Positions 53,050-62,522 of a DNA stretch of 64,000 bases are shown in pieces. Within the stretch, counting starts at the first letter, position 1, and the number at the start of each line of letters is the position of its first letter. The stretch is from Jannaschia aquimarina (lineage in GTDB: Bacteria; Pseudomonadota; Alphaproteobacteria; Rhodobacterales; Rhodobacteraceae): positions 62,001 through 126,000 of the forward strand of contig NZ_JYFE01000074.1 of assembly GCF_000877395.1 (NCBI RefSeq), in the 5' to 3' direction. The notes beneath the pieces were generated by a model that saw nothing but the letters and a program-made list of their open reading frames with translations, was not told where the DNA came from and searched no databases. The position numbers and the translations under genes were made by a program.

Positions 53050-54443
53050 GCGGCCCGTGCCCCCGCCCGTTTCTCGTCGATGAGTGCTTCGACCGCCGCC
53101 AAATCGTTCTCGACGCGGGTGATGCGTTCCCTGCGGTCCATCAGATCTTCCATGCGGGCGGGCAATGGCGGGCGGATGCCGGTGGCGGCCTCTACCGCAT
53201 CCGGGAACTTGGCGGGATGAGCGGTGGCCAGCGTCACCATGGGCGCCTCGCCCATCGCCTCTTCCGCGACCTTCACGCCCACGGCGGAATGGGGGCAGAG
53301 CAACTCTCCGGTCGTCTCCAGCGTCCGGCGGATCGCGGCACTGGTCTCGTCCTCCGACGCACGGCCGGACTGGTAGGTTTCACGCAGAGCCTGAAGCGCG
53401 CCCTGGCTTATGGCGAAGCCGCCCGCCTTCAACTCGTCCATGAGCTGCGCCACGGCCGCACCGTCCCCGTCATAGGCAAGATGCAGCGCCCGTTCGAAAT
53501 TGGAGCTGACCTGAATGTCCATCGACGGAGAGATCGACGGCGCCACCTCTCCGACCCGGTAGTCGCCGCTCGTCAGGGCGCGGTGCAGGATATCGTTCTG
53601 GTTCGTCGCCACGATCAGGCGCCCGATGGGCAGGCCCATCCGCTTGGCGATGTGGCCCGCGAAGATGTCTCCGAAATTGCCGGTGGGCACGCAGAAATCG
53701 ACCGTCCGGTGCGGCGCGCCCAACGCGGTGGCGGCCGTGAAGTAGTAGACGACCTGCGCGAGCACGCGGGCGAAGTTGATCGAGTTCACCCCCGCCAACC
53801 CCACCCGGTCCCGGAAGGCGAAGTCGTTGAACATGTCCTTCACGCGCGCCTGGCAATCGTCGAAATGCCCCGTCAGTGCGAGCGCGTGGACATTTGCCGC
53901 CTCGGGCGTGGTCATCTGACGGCGCTGCACTTCGGAGACGCGACCGTGCGGATAGAGGATGAACACGTCGACCGCATCGAGCCCGGCGAAGGCCTCGATC
54001 GCGGCGGACCCGGTATCGCCGGACGTCGCGCCGACGATCGTCACCTTGTCGCCACGGCGGGTCAGGACATGCTCGAACATGCGGCCGATGAGCTGCATGG
54101 CGAAGTCCTTGAACGCCAGCGTCGGGCCGTGGAACAGCTCCAGCAGGTGATGGTTCGGACCAAGCTGCACCAGGGGCGCGCGGGCGGCGTGGCCGAAGCC
54201 CGCATAGGCGTCGCGAACGAGGCCGGCCAATGTCGCCTCGTCGAACGTATCCGCCACGAACGGCGCCATCACCCGGACCGCGACTTCTTCATAGGGACGC
54301 CCCGCGAGCGCGGCGATCTCGTCCGCCGACAGGGTCGGGACCGTCTCGGGCACGTAAAGGCCGCCGTCGCGGGCGAGCCCGGTCAGCATCGTGTCCTCGA
54401 AGCCCAAGGCGGGGGCCTGGCCCCTTGTCGAGATATAGCGCAT
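53046..54443 (-). CDS. thrC: Threonine synthase
   Basis: This 465-residue PLP enzyme converts O-phosphohomoserine to threonine. It begins RYISTRGQAPALGFEDTML, then the PLP lysine in FHGPTLAFKDFAMQ and GATSGDTGSAAI. The phosphate and substrate site is in FCVPTGNFGDIFAG. Length matches the long bacterial/fungal ThrC class. It lies between surf1 and the M16 gene in a conserved run. Confidence 0.94.
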   Translation of the reverse strand: MRYISTRGQAPALGFEDTMLTGLARDGGLYVPETVPTLSADEIAALAGRPYEEVAVRVMAPFVADTFDEATLAGLVRDAYAGFGHAARAPLVQLGPNHHLLELFHGPTLAFKDFAMQLIGRMFEHVLTRRGDKVTIVGATSGDTGSAAIEAFAGLDAVDVFILYPHGRVSEVQRRQMTTPEAANVHALALTGHFDDCQARVKDMFNDFAFRDRVGLAGVNSINFARVLAQVVYYFTAATALGAPHRTVDFCVPTGNFGDIFAGHIAKRMGLPIGRLIVATNQNDILHRALTSGDYRVGEVAPSISPSMDIQVSSNFERALHLAYDGDGAAVAQLMDELKAGGFAISQGALQALRETYQSGRASEDETSAAIRRTLETTGELLCPHSAVGVKVAEEAMGEAPMVTLATAHPAKFPDAVEAATGIRPPLPARMEDLMDRRERITRVENDLAAVEALIDEKRAGARAA

Positions 54444-54454
54444 CTGGGTCCCTC

Positions 54455-55114
54455 TCACCCGGTCCGGCGGGTCATACGCCAGAGGTAGAAGGCTGTCATC
54501 CCCGCCCAGACCAATGCGAGGCCGAACCATTGGATCGCGTAGCCCAGATGGTTGTTCGGGATCCCGGCAGTGCCGACCGGCAGCGGCGTGGGCTGAACGG
54601 CAGGTGACACTTCGCGCGCGACGACCAGGATCGGATCCGCGAGCAGGACCTCCGACAGAAGCCCGACGTCGCGGGCAAACCACTGGTCCCCATCGGGAGC
54701 CGGCGTCGAAGAGTTCGTTTCGTCTGGCCAATCCAGGTTGCCGGTGATTTCGAGCGGTCCGTCGGGCAGGGTCACGACTGCGCCCGCCCCCACGAAGCCG
54801 AAATCGACCATTACGCGCCGTCCTTCGGTCAGGACCGGGGCGACGATCCGCTCTCCCGCGCCGCCACCGCGCCACGTCCCGAAGACCCTTACCGGATATC
54901 CCTCCACAGAGCCGGTCAACGTGACGGCAAGGTAGGCATCCTCCTGCGGGTCGGGTGCCTCGGGCAACGGGACAGGGTCGGCGGCGATCCGCGCCTCGAT
55001 CTCGGCGATCAGGCCCTCTTTCCAGTCGAGGCGCTGCACCTGCCAGACGCCGAACGACGCAAGGACGGCGGTGCCAAGTACCCCGAACAGCAGCGGAACG
55101 ATCATCCTGCGCAT
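54455..55114 (-). CDS. SURF1-family cytochrome oxidase assembly protein
   Basis: This 219-residue protein has a first membrane helix (PLLFGVLGTAVLASFGVWQVQRLDWKE, the SURF1 opening). A periplasmic domain containing GPLEITGNLDWPDETN-type wording follows, and a second helix appears near the C-terminus (YAIQWFGLALVWAGMTAFYLW). SURF1 helps insert heme a into subunit I. It lies ~100 nt after ctaE. Confidence 0.91.
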   Translation of the reverse strand: MRRMIVPLLFGVLGTAVLASFGVWQVQRLDWKEGLIAEIEARIAADPVPLPEAPDPQEDAYLAVTLTGSVEGYPVRVFGTWRGGGAGERIVAPVLTEGRRVMVDFGFVGAGAVVTLPDGPLEITGNLDWPDETNSSTPAPDGDQWFARDVGLLSEVLLADPILVVAREVSPAVQPTPLPVGTAGIPNNHLGYAIQWFGLALVWAGMTAFYLWRMTRRTG

Positions 55115-55213
55115 CTCATGCCCCCGAAATGGAGAACGGCGCGGGTGTCCCCGCGCCGCGCCAAACGGCCTCGATGCGGGCCTGCGACCCGCATCAAGGC
55201 GAGTTGCGACCGC

Positions 55214-56017
55214 TTACCCGCCCCAGATGTAGACGGCGGCGAAGAGGAACAGCCAGACGACATCGACGAAGTGCCAGTACCAGGCCGCCGCTTCGAAGCC
55301 GACATGCTTCTCGGCGGTGAAGTGACCGGCCTGGAGCCGGAACAGGCACACGGCGAGGAAGATCGTGCCGATGATGACATGCGCGCCGTGGAAACCCGTC
55401 GCCATGAAGAAGTTCGCGCCGTAGATGTTGCCCGAGAAGCCGAAGGCGGCGTGGCTGTACTCGTAGGCCTGGAACAGCGTGAAGATGAAGCCCAGCGCAA
55501 CGGTGAGGATCAGGCCCCACTTGACGTCCTGACGGTTGTTTTCATGGACGAGGGCGTGGTGTGCCCATGTCAGCGTCGCTCCCGACAGAAGCAGGATCAG
55601 CGTGTTGATCAGGGGCAGGTGCCACGGATCGAAGGTCTCGATCCCGGCTGGGGGCCAGACGCCATCCACTGCCGGGGAAGCCGGGCCCATCGGGTAGAGC
55701 GCGTGCTTGAAGAACGACCAGAACCATGCCGCGAAGAACATGACCTCGGACATGATGAAGAAGATGAAGCCGTATTTCAGGCCGATCCGGACCACCGGCG
55801 TGTGATCCCCCGCGTTGGATTCGCGGATGACGTCCGCCCACCAGGCGAACATGACGCCGATGACGCCCACGAAGCCGGCGGCGAAGAGCCAGGGACCGGA
55901 CCCCTTCATCCACAGGACCGCGCCGATCAGCATGAAGAAGCCTGCCACCGAGCCCAGGAAAGGCCAGATGCTTGGCGGCAGGATATGGTAGTCGTGGTTC
56001 TTGGCGCCGGAAGCCAT
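55214..56017 (-). CDS. ctaE: Cytochrome c oxidase subunit III
   Basis: This 267-residue membrane subunit of the aa3 oxidase has seven helices. It carries the familiar [23 protein letters not shown] and [20 protein letters not shown] motifs, plus [21 protein letters not shown] at the end. It lies 12 nt downstream of ctaG. Confidence 0.95.
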   Translation of the reverse strand: MASGAKNHDYHILPPSIWPFLGSVAGFFMLIGAVLWMKGSGPWLFAAGFVGVIGVMFAWWADVIRESNAGDHTPVVRIGLKYGFIFFIMSEVMFFAAWFWSFFKHALYPMGPASPAVDGVWPPAGIETFDPWHLPLINTLILLLSGATLTWAHHALVHENNRQDVKWGLILTVALGFIFTLFQAYEYSHAAFGFSGNIYGANFFMATGFHGAHVIIGTIFLAVCLFRLQAGHFTAEKHVGFEAAAWYWHFVDVVWLFLFAAVYIWGG

Positions 56018-56029
56018 GGATCGTCCCTC

Positions 56030-56623
56030 TCAATTCGTCTGGTTCGTGGCAGGCGCGTCCAGCGCCGCGTAGTCTTCGGGCATGTCGGTCACGTGGAACG
56101 TGTAGGACAACGTGATCTCGGGCATGTGCATCGTCTCGGGGTCGTCCACGATCTCGGGGTCGACATAGAAGGTCACCGGCATCGAGATCGTCTGGCCCGG
56201 CTCCAACACCTGAAGCTCGAAGCAGAAGCAGTCGATCTTGACGAAATGCGGGCCCGCCGGAAATGGCGCCACATTGTAGCTGGCCGATCCGGCGACGGGT
56301 TCGTCGGTCGGGTTATGCGCCTCGTAGAAGGCGAGGTAGGTCTTGCCGATCTGGACTTCCATAGAGGTCTGCTCGGGACGGAACTGCCACGGCATCCCGC
56401 GTTCGCGCGAGGCATCGAAACGAACGGTGACGGTCTGGTCCAGGATGGTGTCCGACCCCGCATCGGCCTGCTGGGTCGTGCCGCCATAGCCGGTGACGCG
56501 GCAGAAAAGATCGTAAAGCGGCACGGACGCATAGCCCAGCGACCCCATCGCGACGACCGTGGCGAGTGTCGAGGCCACGACACGGCCATTGTCGGAAAGC
56601 GAACGGTACCAGCTGCGGATCAT
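56030..56623 (-). CDS. ctaG: Cytochrome c oxidase assembly protein CtaG/Cox11
   Basis: This 197-residue protein has a single N-terminal helix and a periplasmic domain. The CuB-delivery motif IDCFCFELQ is present, followed by LEPGQTISMPVTFYVDPE. It inserts copper into the CuB site of subunit I. The ATG at 56623 follows GGAAGGAGC. It overlaps the small upstream gene by 4 nt. Confidence 0.94.
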   Translation of the reverse strand: MIRSWYRSLSDNGRVVASTLATVVAMGSLGYASVPLYDLFCRVTGYGGTTQQADAGSDTILDQTVTVRFDASRERGMPWQFRPEQTSMEVQIGKTYLAFYEAHNPTDEPVAGSASYNVAPFPAGPHFVKIDCFCFELQVLEPGQTISMPVTFYVDPEIVDDPETMHMPEITLSYTFHVTDMPEDYAALDAPATNQTN

Positions 56624-56814
56624 TGCGATGCTCCTTCCGTCTGACCTTCGATCATCTGCGGGCGCAGGACGTGGTCGAACCCTTCCTGCAGGCCGCCCGT
56701 GCGCACCTTGACCACCGTCACCGCGAAGACGACCGCGATGAAGCCGATCAGCACCACGAGCAGACCCAGATTTCGGCCCCGGCGGCGGACATGCATCTCG
56801 CTGTCGCGGTGCAT
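56620..56814 (-). CDS. Small membrane protein of the cytochrome oxidase operon
   Basis: This 64-residue protein has a basic N-terminus (MHRDSEMHVRRRGRN) and one membrane helix (LGLLVVLIGFIAVVFAVTVV). A polar tail with VRTGGLQEGFDH follows. The ATG overlaps the ctaB stop (TGATG) and its own stop overlaps ctaG. A similar small gene between ctaB and ctaG is usual in related alphaproteobacteria. Its role in oxidase assembly is inferred from place only. Confidence 0.8.
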   Translation of the reverse strand: MHRDSEMHVRRRGRNLGLLVVLIGFIAVVFAVTVVKVRTGGLQEGFDHVLRPQMIEGQTEGASQ

Positions 56815-57764
56815 CACCATCCCCCCAATCCGAAGGACAGCAGACCCGCCTCGACGGCGAGGACCGCGAAATGCGCGAGCATGTAGACCAGCGACCACTT
56901 GAACAGCGCCTTCTCGGCGGCGTGCCCATCGGCCTCGGATGCGGCATCGTCGCGGCGCCACACCACGATGGCCCGCTGCATCCAGACCGCGTTCAGCACC
57001 AGCGCCACGGCCAGCGTGAGCGGACCGCCCACCGGGCTAAGCGCCAGGAACAGCGAAGCGGGAACCGTCAGCACCGCCCAGAGCAGCGCCTGACGCCGCG
57101 TCTCATCCCGCCCGCGCGTGACCGTCAGCATCGGGATCCCCGCGCGGTGGTAGTCGAGCTTGACGAAGAGCGCGAGGGCCCAGAAATGCGTCGGCTGCCA
57201 TGCGAAGAGCAGCGCGAACATCGCCACCGCCTCCCAACCCAGACCGCCTGTCGCGGCGGCCCAGCCGATCACGGGAGGCAGGGCGCCCGCCGCGCCGCCG
57301 ACGACCGTGTTCCAATGCGTCGTCCGCTTGAGCCAGATCGAGTAGATGACCGCGTAAAAGAAGATCGTGAAGGCCAGCAGGCCCGCCGCGACCCAATTCG
57401 CCACAAGGCCCAGCATCACCACCGAGATCCCGGACAGGCCGAGCCCCAGCGCAAGTGCATCGTCCCGCGCCACACGACCGTCCGGGATCGGGCGGCCGGA
57501 TGTCCGCTTCATCACCGCGTCGATGTCGTGATCCACCCACATGTTCAGCGCGCCGGAGGCTCCTGCCCCCAAGGCGATGAACAGGATCGAGACCGCTGCC
57601 AGAACGGGGTGCATCGCGCCAGGCGCGACCACCAGTCCGACGAAAGCCGTGAAGACGCAGAGCGACATCAGCCGCGGCTTCAGAAGCGCGACGTAGTCGC
57701 CGAAGGCGGGCTCCGTCTCCGGAACCGCGCTGTCGGGGATGCTATGCAGGCTGAGGTCGGTCAT
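56814..57764 (-). CDS. ctaB: Protoheme IX farnesyltransferase
   Basis: This 316-residue UbiA-type prenyltransferase converts heme b to heme o for the oxidase. The aspartate-rich loop is NMWVDHDIDAVMKRTSGRP, and the second conserved loop lies after WALALFVKLDYHRAGIPML. Eight or nine membrane helices are evident. It follows ctaC by 12 nt. Confidence 0.94.
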   Translation of the reverse strand: MTDLSLHSIPDSAVPETEPAFGDYVALLKPRLMSLCVFTAFVGLVVAPGAMHPVLAAVSILFIALGAGASGALNMWVDHDIDAVMKRTSGRPIPDGRVARDDALALGLGLSGISVVMLGLVANWVAAGLLAFTIFFYAVIYSIWLKRTTHWNTVVGGAAGALPPVIGWAAATGGLGWEAVAMFALLFAWQPTHFWALALFVKLDYHRAGIPMLTVTRGRDETRRQALLWAVLTVPASLFLALSPVGGPLTLAVALVLNAVWMQRAIVVWRRDDAASEADGHAAEKALFKWSLVYMLAHFAVLAVEAGLLSFGLGGW

Positions 57765-57776
57765 GGCGCCTGCGGC

Positions 57777-58694
57777 TTACCAGACGATCATGTCGCCGGT
57801 CTTCATCGCCTCGACCCAAGCGTCGTACTTTTCCTGCGAGACGACCTTGACCGTGATCGGCATGTAGGCGTGGGCGATGCCGCAGAGTTCGGAACACTGG
57901 CCGAAATAGACGCCTTCCTGCTCGGCGCGGAACCAGAGCTGCGCGAGGCGGCCGGGGATCCCGTCCTGCTTCACGCCGAAGGACGGAATCGTCCATGAGT
58001 GGATGACGTCGCCGGCCGTGACCTGCATCACCACCGTGGCGCCGACGGGCACGACGACCGAGGTGTCGGTGGCGAGGCGGAAAAGATCGTCCGAGTAGCC
58101 CGCCGCTTGAAGCTGCGCGCTGGTCGAGGGCGACATGGCGTTGTCGACGAATTCGAGCTCCTCCTGCTCTTCGGTCAGGAGGTCGACAGTCGCCGCGCCC
58201 GGCGCACCGATCATGTAGGACGTGAACTCCTCGATCCCTTCCTCGGGATACTCGTAGGCCCAGTACCACTGGTAGCCGGTCACCTTCACGACCACGTCGC
58301 CTTCGGGGATCCGCTGCTGGTCGAAGAGCACGGGCAGGGAGAAGCCGCCAATCACCACGAGGATGAAGATCGGCACCACCGTCCACGTCACTTCCAGCGG
58401 GGAATTGTGCGTGAATTGCGCGGGATTGGAATTGGCCTTCCGGCTGTAGCGCACGATGCACCACAGCAAGAGGCCCATCACGAAGATCGTGATGAAGGTG
58501 ATGATCACCAGCAGGAAGCCGTCGAGCCATTGCAGCTCTGCTGCGAGCGAGGTCGCGGCGGGCTGGAAGCCCGTGCCGCCCGCTTGCGGCGCCCCAATCA
58601 CGGGCAGGTCGCCCAGGATCTCTGCGCCGGTCTGCTGCGCGAGGGCCGGGGCGGCGAAAGCCGCGGCGGCGGCGGAAAGGAGAAGCTTCTTCAT
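57777..58694 (-). CDS. ctaC: Cytochrome c oxidase subunit II
   Basis: This 305-residue subunit has a signal sequence ([20 protein letters not shown]) and two helices ([25 protein letters not shown] and [19 protein letters not shown]). The periplasmic CuA domain has [11 protein letters not shown] and the copper ligands in [14 protein letters not shown]. It begins the leftward ctaC-ctaB-small ORF-ctaG-ctaE-surf1-thrC-peptidase-acetyltransferase run. Confidence 0.95.
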   Translation of the reverse strand: MKKLLLSAAAAAFAAPALAQQTGAEILGDLPVIGAPQAGGTGFQPAATSLAAELQWLDGFLLVIITFITIFVMGLLLWCIVRYSRKANSNPAQFTHNSPLEVTWTVVPIFILVVIGGFSLPVLFDQQRIPEGDVVVKVTGYQWYWAYEYPEEGIEEFTSYMIGAPGAATVDLLTEEQEELEFVDNAMSPSTSAQLQAAGYSDDLFRLATDTSVVVPVGATVVMQVTAGDVIHSWTIPSFGVKQDGIPGRLAQLWFRAEQEGVYFGQCSELCGIAHAYMPITVKVVSQEKYDAWVEAMKTGDMIVW

Positions 58695-59048
58695 CGCGTC
58701 ATCCGTCTGGTCGGTCTGTCCGGGTCGCTGGCCCTAGACCACAAGGAGAGGCCGGTATGCAAGGGGATGCCACCGGGGTCGGGACCCCATGCCGCACCTC
58801 CCACGGTCCGGGTGGTCGCAGGCCTCCGCAATGAAACTGTATCGTCATCCGCTCCGAAGGCCGGACATCCGTCTTCCGTCTTGACCGAAGAAGGTCCGAT
58901 GCGGTCACTCGCATGCGGTTTCTCACGTTACCGGATGAGCGATCTTGACCCCGAACTCACGGATCTGCGGACGGATGACCGCTGTCCTCGCTGCCGAAAT
59001 ACCAGGGCGAATCCAGGGAAGCCCGTTTCGCTGCGCGGAGCCGATCCG
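58695..59048. other. Gap between divergent ctaC and tldD region
   Basis: About 350 bp upstream of ctaC must contain the ctaC promoter, but no convincing core promoter was assigned by eye. One open frame at 58935 (with CPRC) lacks a ribosome site and is in frame with the small ORF at 59049. Nothing else is seen. Confidence 0.6.
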
Positions 59049-59264
59049 ATGACGCGGATCGCGGGACACGGCGTCATCGTCATTCTTCTGACGCTGGTGA
59101 CGCAGGTCGGCGGGCTGGCCTGGCTCATGGCGCGCGACCCCCGCGTCGGAAAAGTCTTCCTCCACCCGCATCTCGTGGCGCGCCTGGATGCGGCGGATCC
59201 CAAGATCCGCTTCCAGGGATGCCGGGCCGCACGGCACGACGACAATATCCATTTGCAGCTCTGA
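59049..59264 (+). CDS. Possible small membrane protein or truncated gene remnant
   Basis: This 71-residue frame has one hydrophobic helix (GVIVILLTLVTQVGGLAWLMA) followed by a polar stretch without domain resemblance. GGAG lies ~8 nt upstream. The helix with TQVGGLAWL reminds me of the N-terminus of longer alphaproteobacterial membrane proteins, so this may be a decayed remnant. Its coding status is unsure. Confidence 0.35.
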   Translation: MTRIAGHGVIVILLTLVTQVGGLAWLMARDPRVGKVFLHPHLVARLDAADPKIRFQGCRAARHDDNIHLQL

Positions 59265-59365
59265 CTTCTCGTCGATTGGACCCACCTTCCAAAGGAGTTG
59301 CCGCCCAGACCATTCACCTCGCCCGCCTGCTGCCCTATCTCTCGATCAACCCCATCGGAGATCCC

Positions 59366-60787
59366 ATGACCGACGCCCCCTTCCGCCCCTTCGACACCCA
59401 TCTCGACCGCGAGGCTGCACTTGGCGTTCTGCGCGGCGCGACCGACGGCGCCGATGACGGCGAGTTGTTCCTCGAACGCCGCCGCTCCGAGGCGCTGGTC
59501 TACGATGACGGACGGGTGAGGACGGCCTCCTACGATGCGTCCGAAGGGTTCGGCCTGCGCGCGGTGAAGGGCGAGGCAGCGGGATACGCGCATTCGACCG
59601 AGGTCTCCGAGCAGGCGCTGACGCGCGCGGCCGAAACGGCGCGGCTGGCCGTGGGCGACGGGGGTGGGACATGGGCCGATGCGCCGCAGCCGACCAACCG
59701 GCGCCTCTATGGCGACGCGGACCCGATCGCCGGCGCGCCCTTCGCCGTGAAAGTCGAAACACTGCGCGAGATCGACGCCTTCCTGCGCGATCTGGATCCG
59801 CGTGTTGTGCAGGTCACGGCGTCCCTTGCCGCGTCCCTGCAGGAGGTGACCATTCTGAGACCGGAAGGAACCGAAGTCTCGGATATCCGCCCAATGGTCC
59901 GGCTCAATGTCTCCGTCATCGTGGAGCGGGACGGGCGGCGCGAATCGGGCAGCGCGGGGGGTGGCGGACGGATCCCTTTGACCGGCCTGCTGGAGCGGTC
60001 GCATTGGGAAGGGACGGCGCGCGAAGCCTTGCGGGTCGCGACGGTGAACCTCGATGCCGTGCCCGCCCCGGCGGGCGTCATGGATGTGGTCCTCGGCCCC
60101 GGCTGGCCCGGCATCCTGCTGCATGAAGCCGTGGGGCACGGGCTGGAAGGTGACTTCAACCGCAAGGGCCAGAGCGCCTTCGCCGGTCTGATGGGCCAGC
60201 GCGTCGCGGCCCCCGGCGTCACGGTGCTGGACGACGGCACGATCCCCGACCGGCGCGGCAGCATCACCGTGGACGACGAAGGCACCCCCTCGGGCAAGAC
60301 GACGCTGATCGAAGACGGGATCCTGGTCGGCTACATGCAGGACCGTCAGTCGGCCCGGCTGACCGGAGTGACCCCGACCGGCAACGGTCGCCGAGAGAAC
60401 CACGCCCACGCCCCGATGACGCGGATGACGAATACCTACATGCTGGGCGGCGACGCGGAGCCGGGCGCCATCCTCGCCGACCTCAAGGACGGCATCTACG
60501 CCGTGGGCTTCGGCGGCGGGCAGGTGGACATCACTAATGGCAAGTTCGTCTTCAGTTGCACCGAGGCCTACCGCGTGAAGGACGGCGTCGTCGGCGCACC
60601 GGTCAAGGGCGCGACCCTGATTGGGGACGGGGCGACGGCCATGACCAAGGTTCGCGCGATCGGCAACGACATGGCGCTCGATCCCGGCATGGGGAACTGC
60701 GGCAAGCAGGGACAGTGGGTGCCCGTGGGCGTAGGCCAGCCGACCCTGATGATCGGCGGTCTGACAGTGGGCGGCAGCGCGGCCTGA
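59366..60787 (+). CDS. tldD: TldD-family metalloprotease
   Basis: This 473-residue TldD acts with TldE (PmbA) in peptide maturation and degradation. It has ILLHEAVGHGLEGD (the HExxxH zinc site) near residue 255, DGTIPDRRGSITVDDEG and RRENHAHAPMTRMTNTY. The closing GGGQVDITNGKFVFSCTEAY is also typical. The ATG at 59366 has CGGAG 5 nt upstream. Confidence 0.94.
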   Translation: MTDAPFRPFDTHLDREAALGVLRGATDGADDGELFLERRRSEALVYDDGRVRTASYDASEGFGLRAVKGEAAGYAHSTEVSEQALTRAAETARLAVGDGGGTWADAPQPTNRRLYGDADPIAGAPFAVKVETLREIDAFLRDLDPRVVQVTASLAASLQEVTILRPEGTEVSDIRPMVRLNVSVIVERDGRRESGSAGGGGRIPLTGLLERSHWEGTAREALRVATVNLDAVPAPAGVMDVVLGPGWPGILLHEAVGHGLEGDFNRKGQSAFAGLMGQRVAAPGVTVLDDGTIPDRRGSITVDDEGTPSGKTTLIEDGILVGYMQDRQSARLTGVTPTGNGRRENHAHAPMTRMTNTYMLGGDAEPGAILADLKDGIYAVGFGGGQVDITNGKFVFSCTEAYRVKDGVVGAPVKGATLIGDGATAMTKVRAIGNDMALDPGMGNCGKQGQWVPVGVGQPTLMIGGLTVGGSAA

Positions 60788-60866
60788 CGTCGCCTGCATG
60801 GCTCTGCGCCCGTGGGACCCGCCGGCGTTAACCGGATCGCAACACTTCCACGCAAGACGTCGCGGG

Positions 60867-62045
60867 ATGGAGTATCCCGAGCCGATCCGCGAACTTCTGC
60901 CAGAGGGGTTGGCCGAAACCCCGCTGCCGCTCTTCGACGCGCCACCGAGCCAGGAAGAGATGTTCGCCCGGCTGCGCCTCGCCCGGTCCAGGCGCGTCGG
61001 GCCGGTGACCTATCGCCGCCTGATCGTCGAACACGGCTCGGCCACAGTGGCCCTGCGGGCTCTGCCCGAAATCGCGCGCGAGGCTGGTATCGACGATGAG
61101 GTGGTCGCCCCCGAAGGCGCCATCCGGGCCGAGATCCGGGCCGCGAAGAAGGCCGGCGCGCGCATGATGGCGCTGGGTATGCCGGGCTATCCCGCGCCGC
61201 TTGACGATCTGGCGGGCGCGCCGCCCATCCTCTGGGCGCAGGGCAACGGTGAGTTGCTCGCACATCCTGCGGTCGCCGTTGTCGGCACGCGGAACGCCTC
61301 GTCCCTGGCGCTGCGCATGGCCCGCGCGCTGGGTCGCGACCTGGCGGAGGCGGGCGTGACGGTCGTTTCCGGGCTGGCCCGCGGCGTCGATGCGGCGGCG
61401 CATCAGACGGCGTTGCCACGGACCGTCGCCGTCCATGCCGGCGGGCTGGATCGCCCCTACCCGCCCGAGAATGCTTCCCTTGCCGCCCGGATCGCCACCG
61501 AAGGGTGCGCCCTCTCTGAACGGCCTTTTGGTCTGTCACCGCAAGCCCGCGACTTTCCGCGCCGCAACCGCATCGTGTCGGGTCTCGCGCAGGTGGTGGT
61601 GGTGGTGGAGGCCGCGGCCCGGTCCGGCAGCATGATCACTGCACGCGATGCCCTCGATCAGGGGCGCGAGGTCATGGCCGTCCCCGGTCATCCGATGGAC
61701 GGGCGGGCGTCGGGCTGCAACTTGCTGCTGCGCGACGGGGCGTCCCTGGCGCGTGGCGCGGACGACGTGCTGGCCGTACTGGAGACGCTTCGCTCGGATC
61801 GGCCGGAACCTGAGCCCGCTGCCGCACCGCCCTCGACGCAAGACGGGCCGCGTCCGGCGTCCCGCGGCGACGACGACCTCAGAGAGCGCGTCCTCTCCCT
61901 CCTGTCGCCCATTCCGGTGGCCGAGGATCAGGTCTGCCGCGATGCCGGAGCCAGCACGGCCGCCTTGTCCCCGCTCCTATCGGAACTGGAATTGGAGGGC
62001 TTGATCGCAAGACGACCGGGCGGAGGGCTGGTCCGGATCGTCTGA
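60867..62045 (+). CDS. dprA: DNA-processing protein DprA
   Basis: This 392-residue protein loads RecA on incoming single-stranded DNA. A short N-terminal SAM-like part precedes the Rossmann-like domain with VAVVGTRNASSLALRMA, TVVSGLARGVDAAAHQ and GGLDRPYPPEN. FPRRNRIVSGLAQVVVVVEAAARSGSMITA follows, and a winged-helix end begins LRERVLSLLSPIPVAEDQVC. The start at 60867 is preferred; an in-frame ATG at 60798 is also possible. It lies 79 nt after tldD. Confidence 0.92.
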   Translation: MEYPEPIRELLPEGLAETPLPLFDAPPSQEEMFARLRLARSRRVGPVTYRRLIVEHGSATVALRALPEIAREAGIDDEVVAPEGAIRAEIRAAKKAGARMMALGMPGYPAPLDDLAGAPPILWAQGNGELLAHPAVAVVGTRNASSLALRMARALGRDLAEAGVTVVSGLARGVDAAAHQTALPRTVAVHAGGLDRPYPPENASLAARIATEGCALSERPFGLSPQARDFPRRNRIVSGLAQVVVVVEAAARSGSMITARDALDQGREVMAVPGHPMDGRASGCNLLLRDGASLARGADDVLAVLETLRSDRPEPEPAAAPPSTQDGPRPASRGDDDLRERVLSLLSPIPVAEDQVCRDAGASTAALSPLLSELELEGLIARRPGGGLVRIV

Positions 62046-62522
62046 TCCGCGCGGGCCGGACTGGCACACGGCGCTTTCGGGGCAGGCTCCCAAGTCGGTC
62101 GGACCGTCCGGTGGTCGTCGGCCGATCCGGCTGCCCGTCCGCTTTACAGCGGAGCATCGCGCGGATGGGGGCCGCTATCGCCCCCTCTCGCTTTTCAGAG
62201 CCCGTTGACCTGCCGCACTCCCACGCGACCCGACCGGGCGGCGACGGCGTGTGCCCGGCCCTCTCGCTGCCACCACTCACTTTCATCGTCCTCCGGGACA
62301 TCGCGGGGCGGCCCCGAAACCGGCGGATGAGGGAGGCGATCGCCTCCGCCAAGGCGTCACCTCATCTTGAACGAAACGGACGGAACCGTAAGCCCCACAA
62401 GACCAGCCGAAAGGACAGTGCCCGTTTGACTCGCCCGACCTGCTTGGACAGAAGACCGGGGCAGTCTCCGAAGGACGTCCCCTGACCCGCTCCCCCCTCT
62501 CAAGTCCGGTCCCGCAACTCTG
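62046..62522. other. Gap between dprA and an EamA transporter gene
   Basis: About 480 bp without a supportable gene. Open frames are arginine/proline-rich with no ribosome sites. No strong hairpin, repeat-family member or tRNA-like fold was seen. Confidence 0.55.

Noticed and set aside
60798-60866. Earlier ATG for dprA
   Set aside because: It has no better ribosome site than 60867 and adds residues without family resemblance, but it cannot be excluded.
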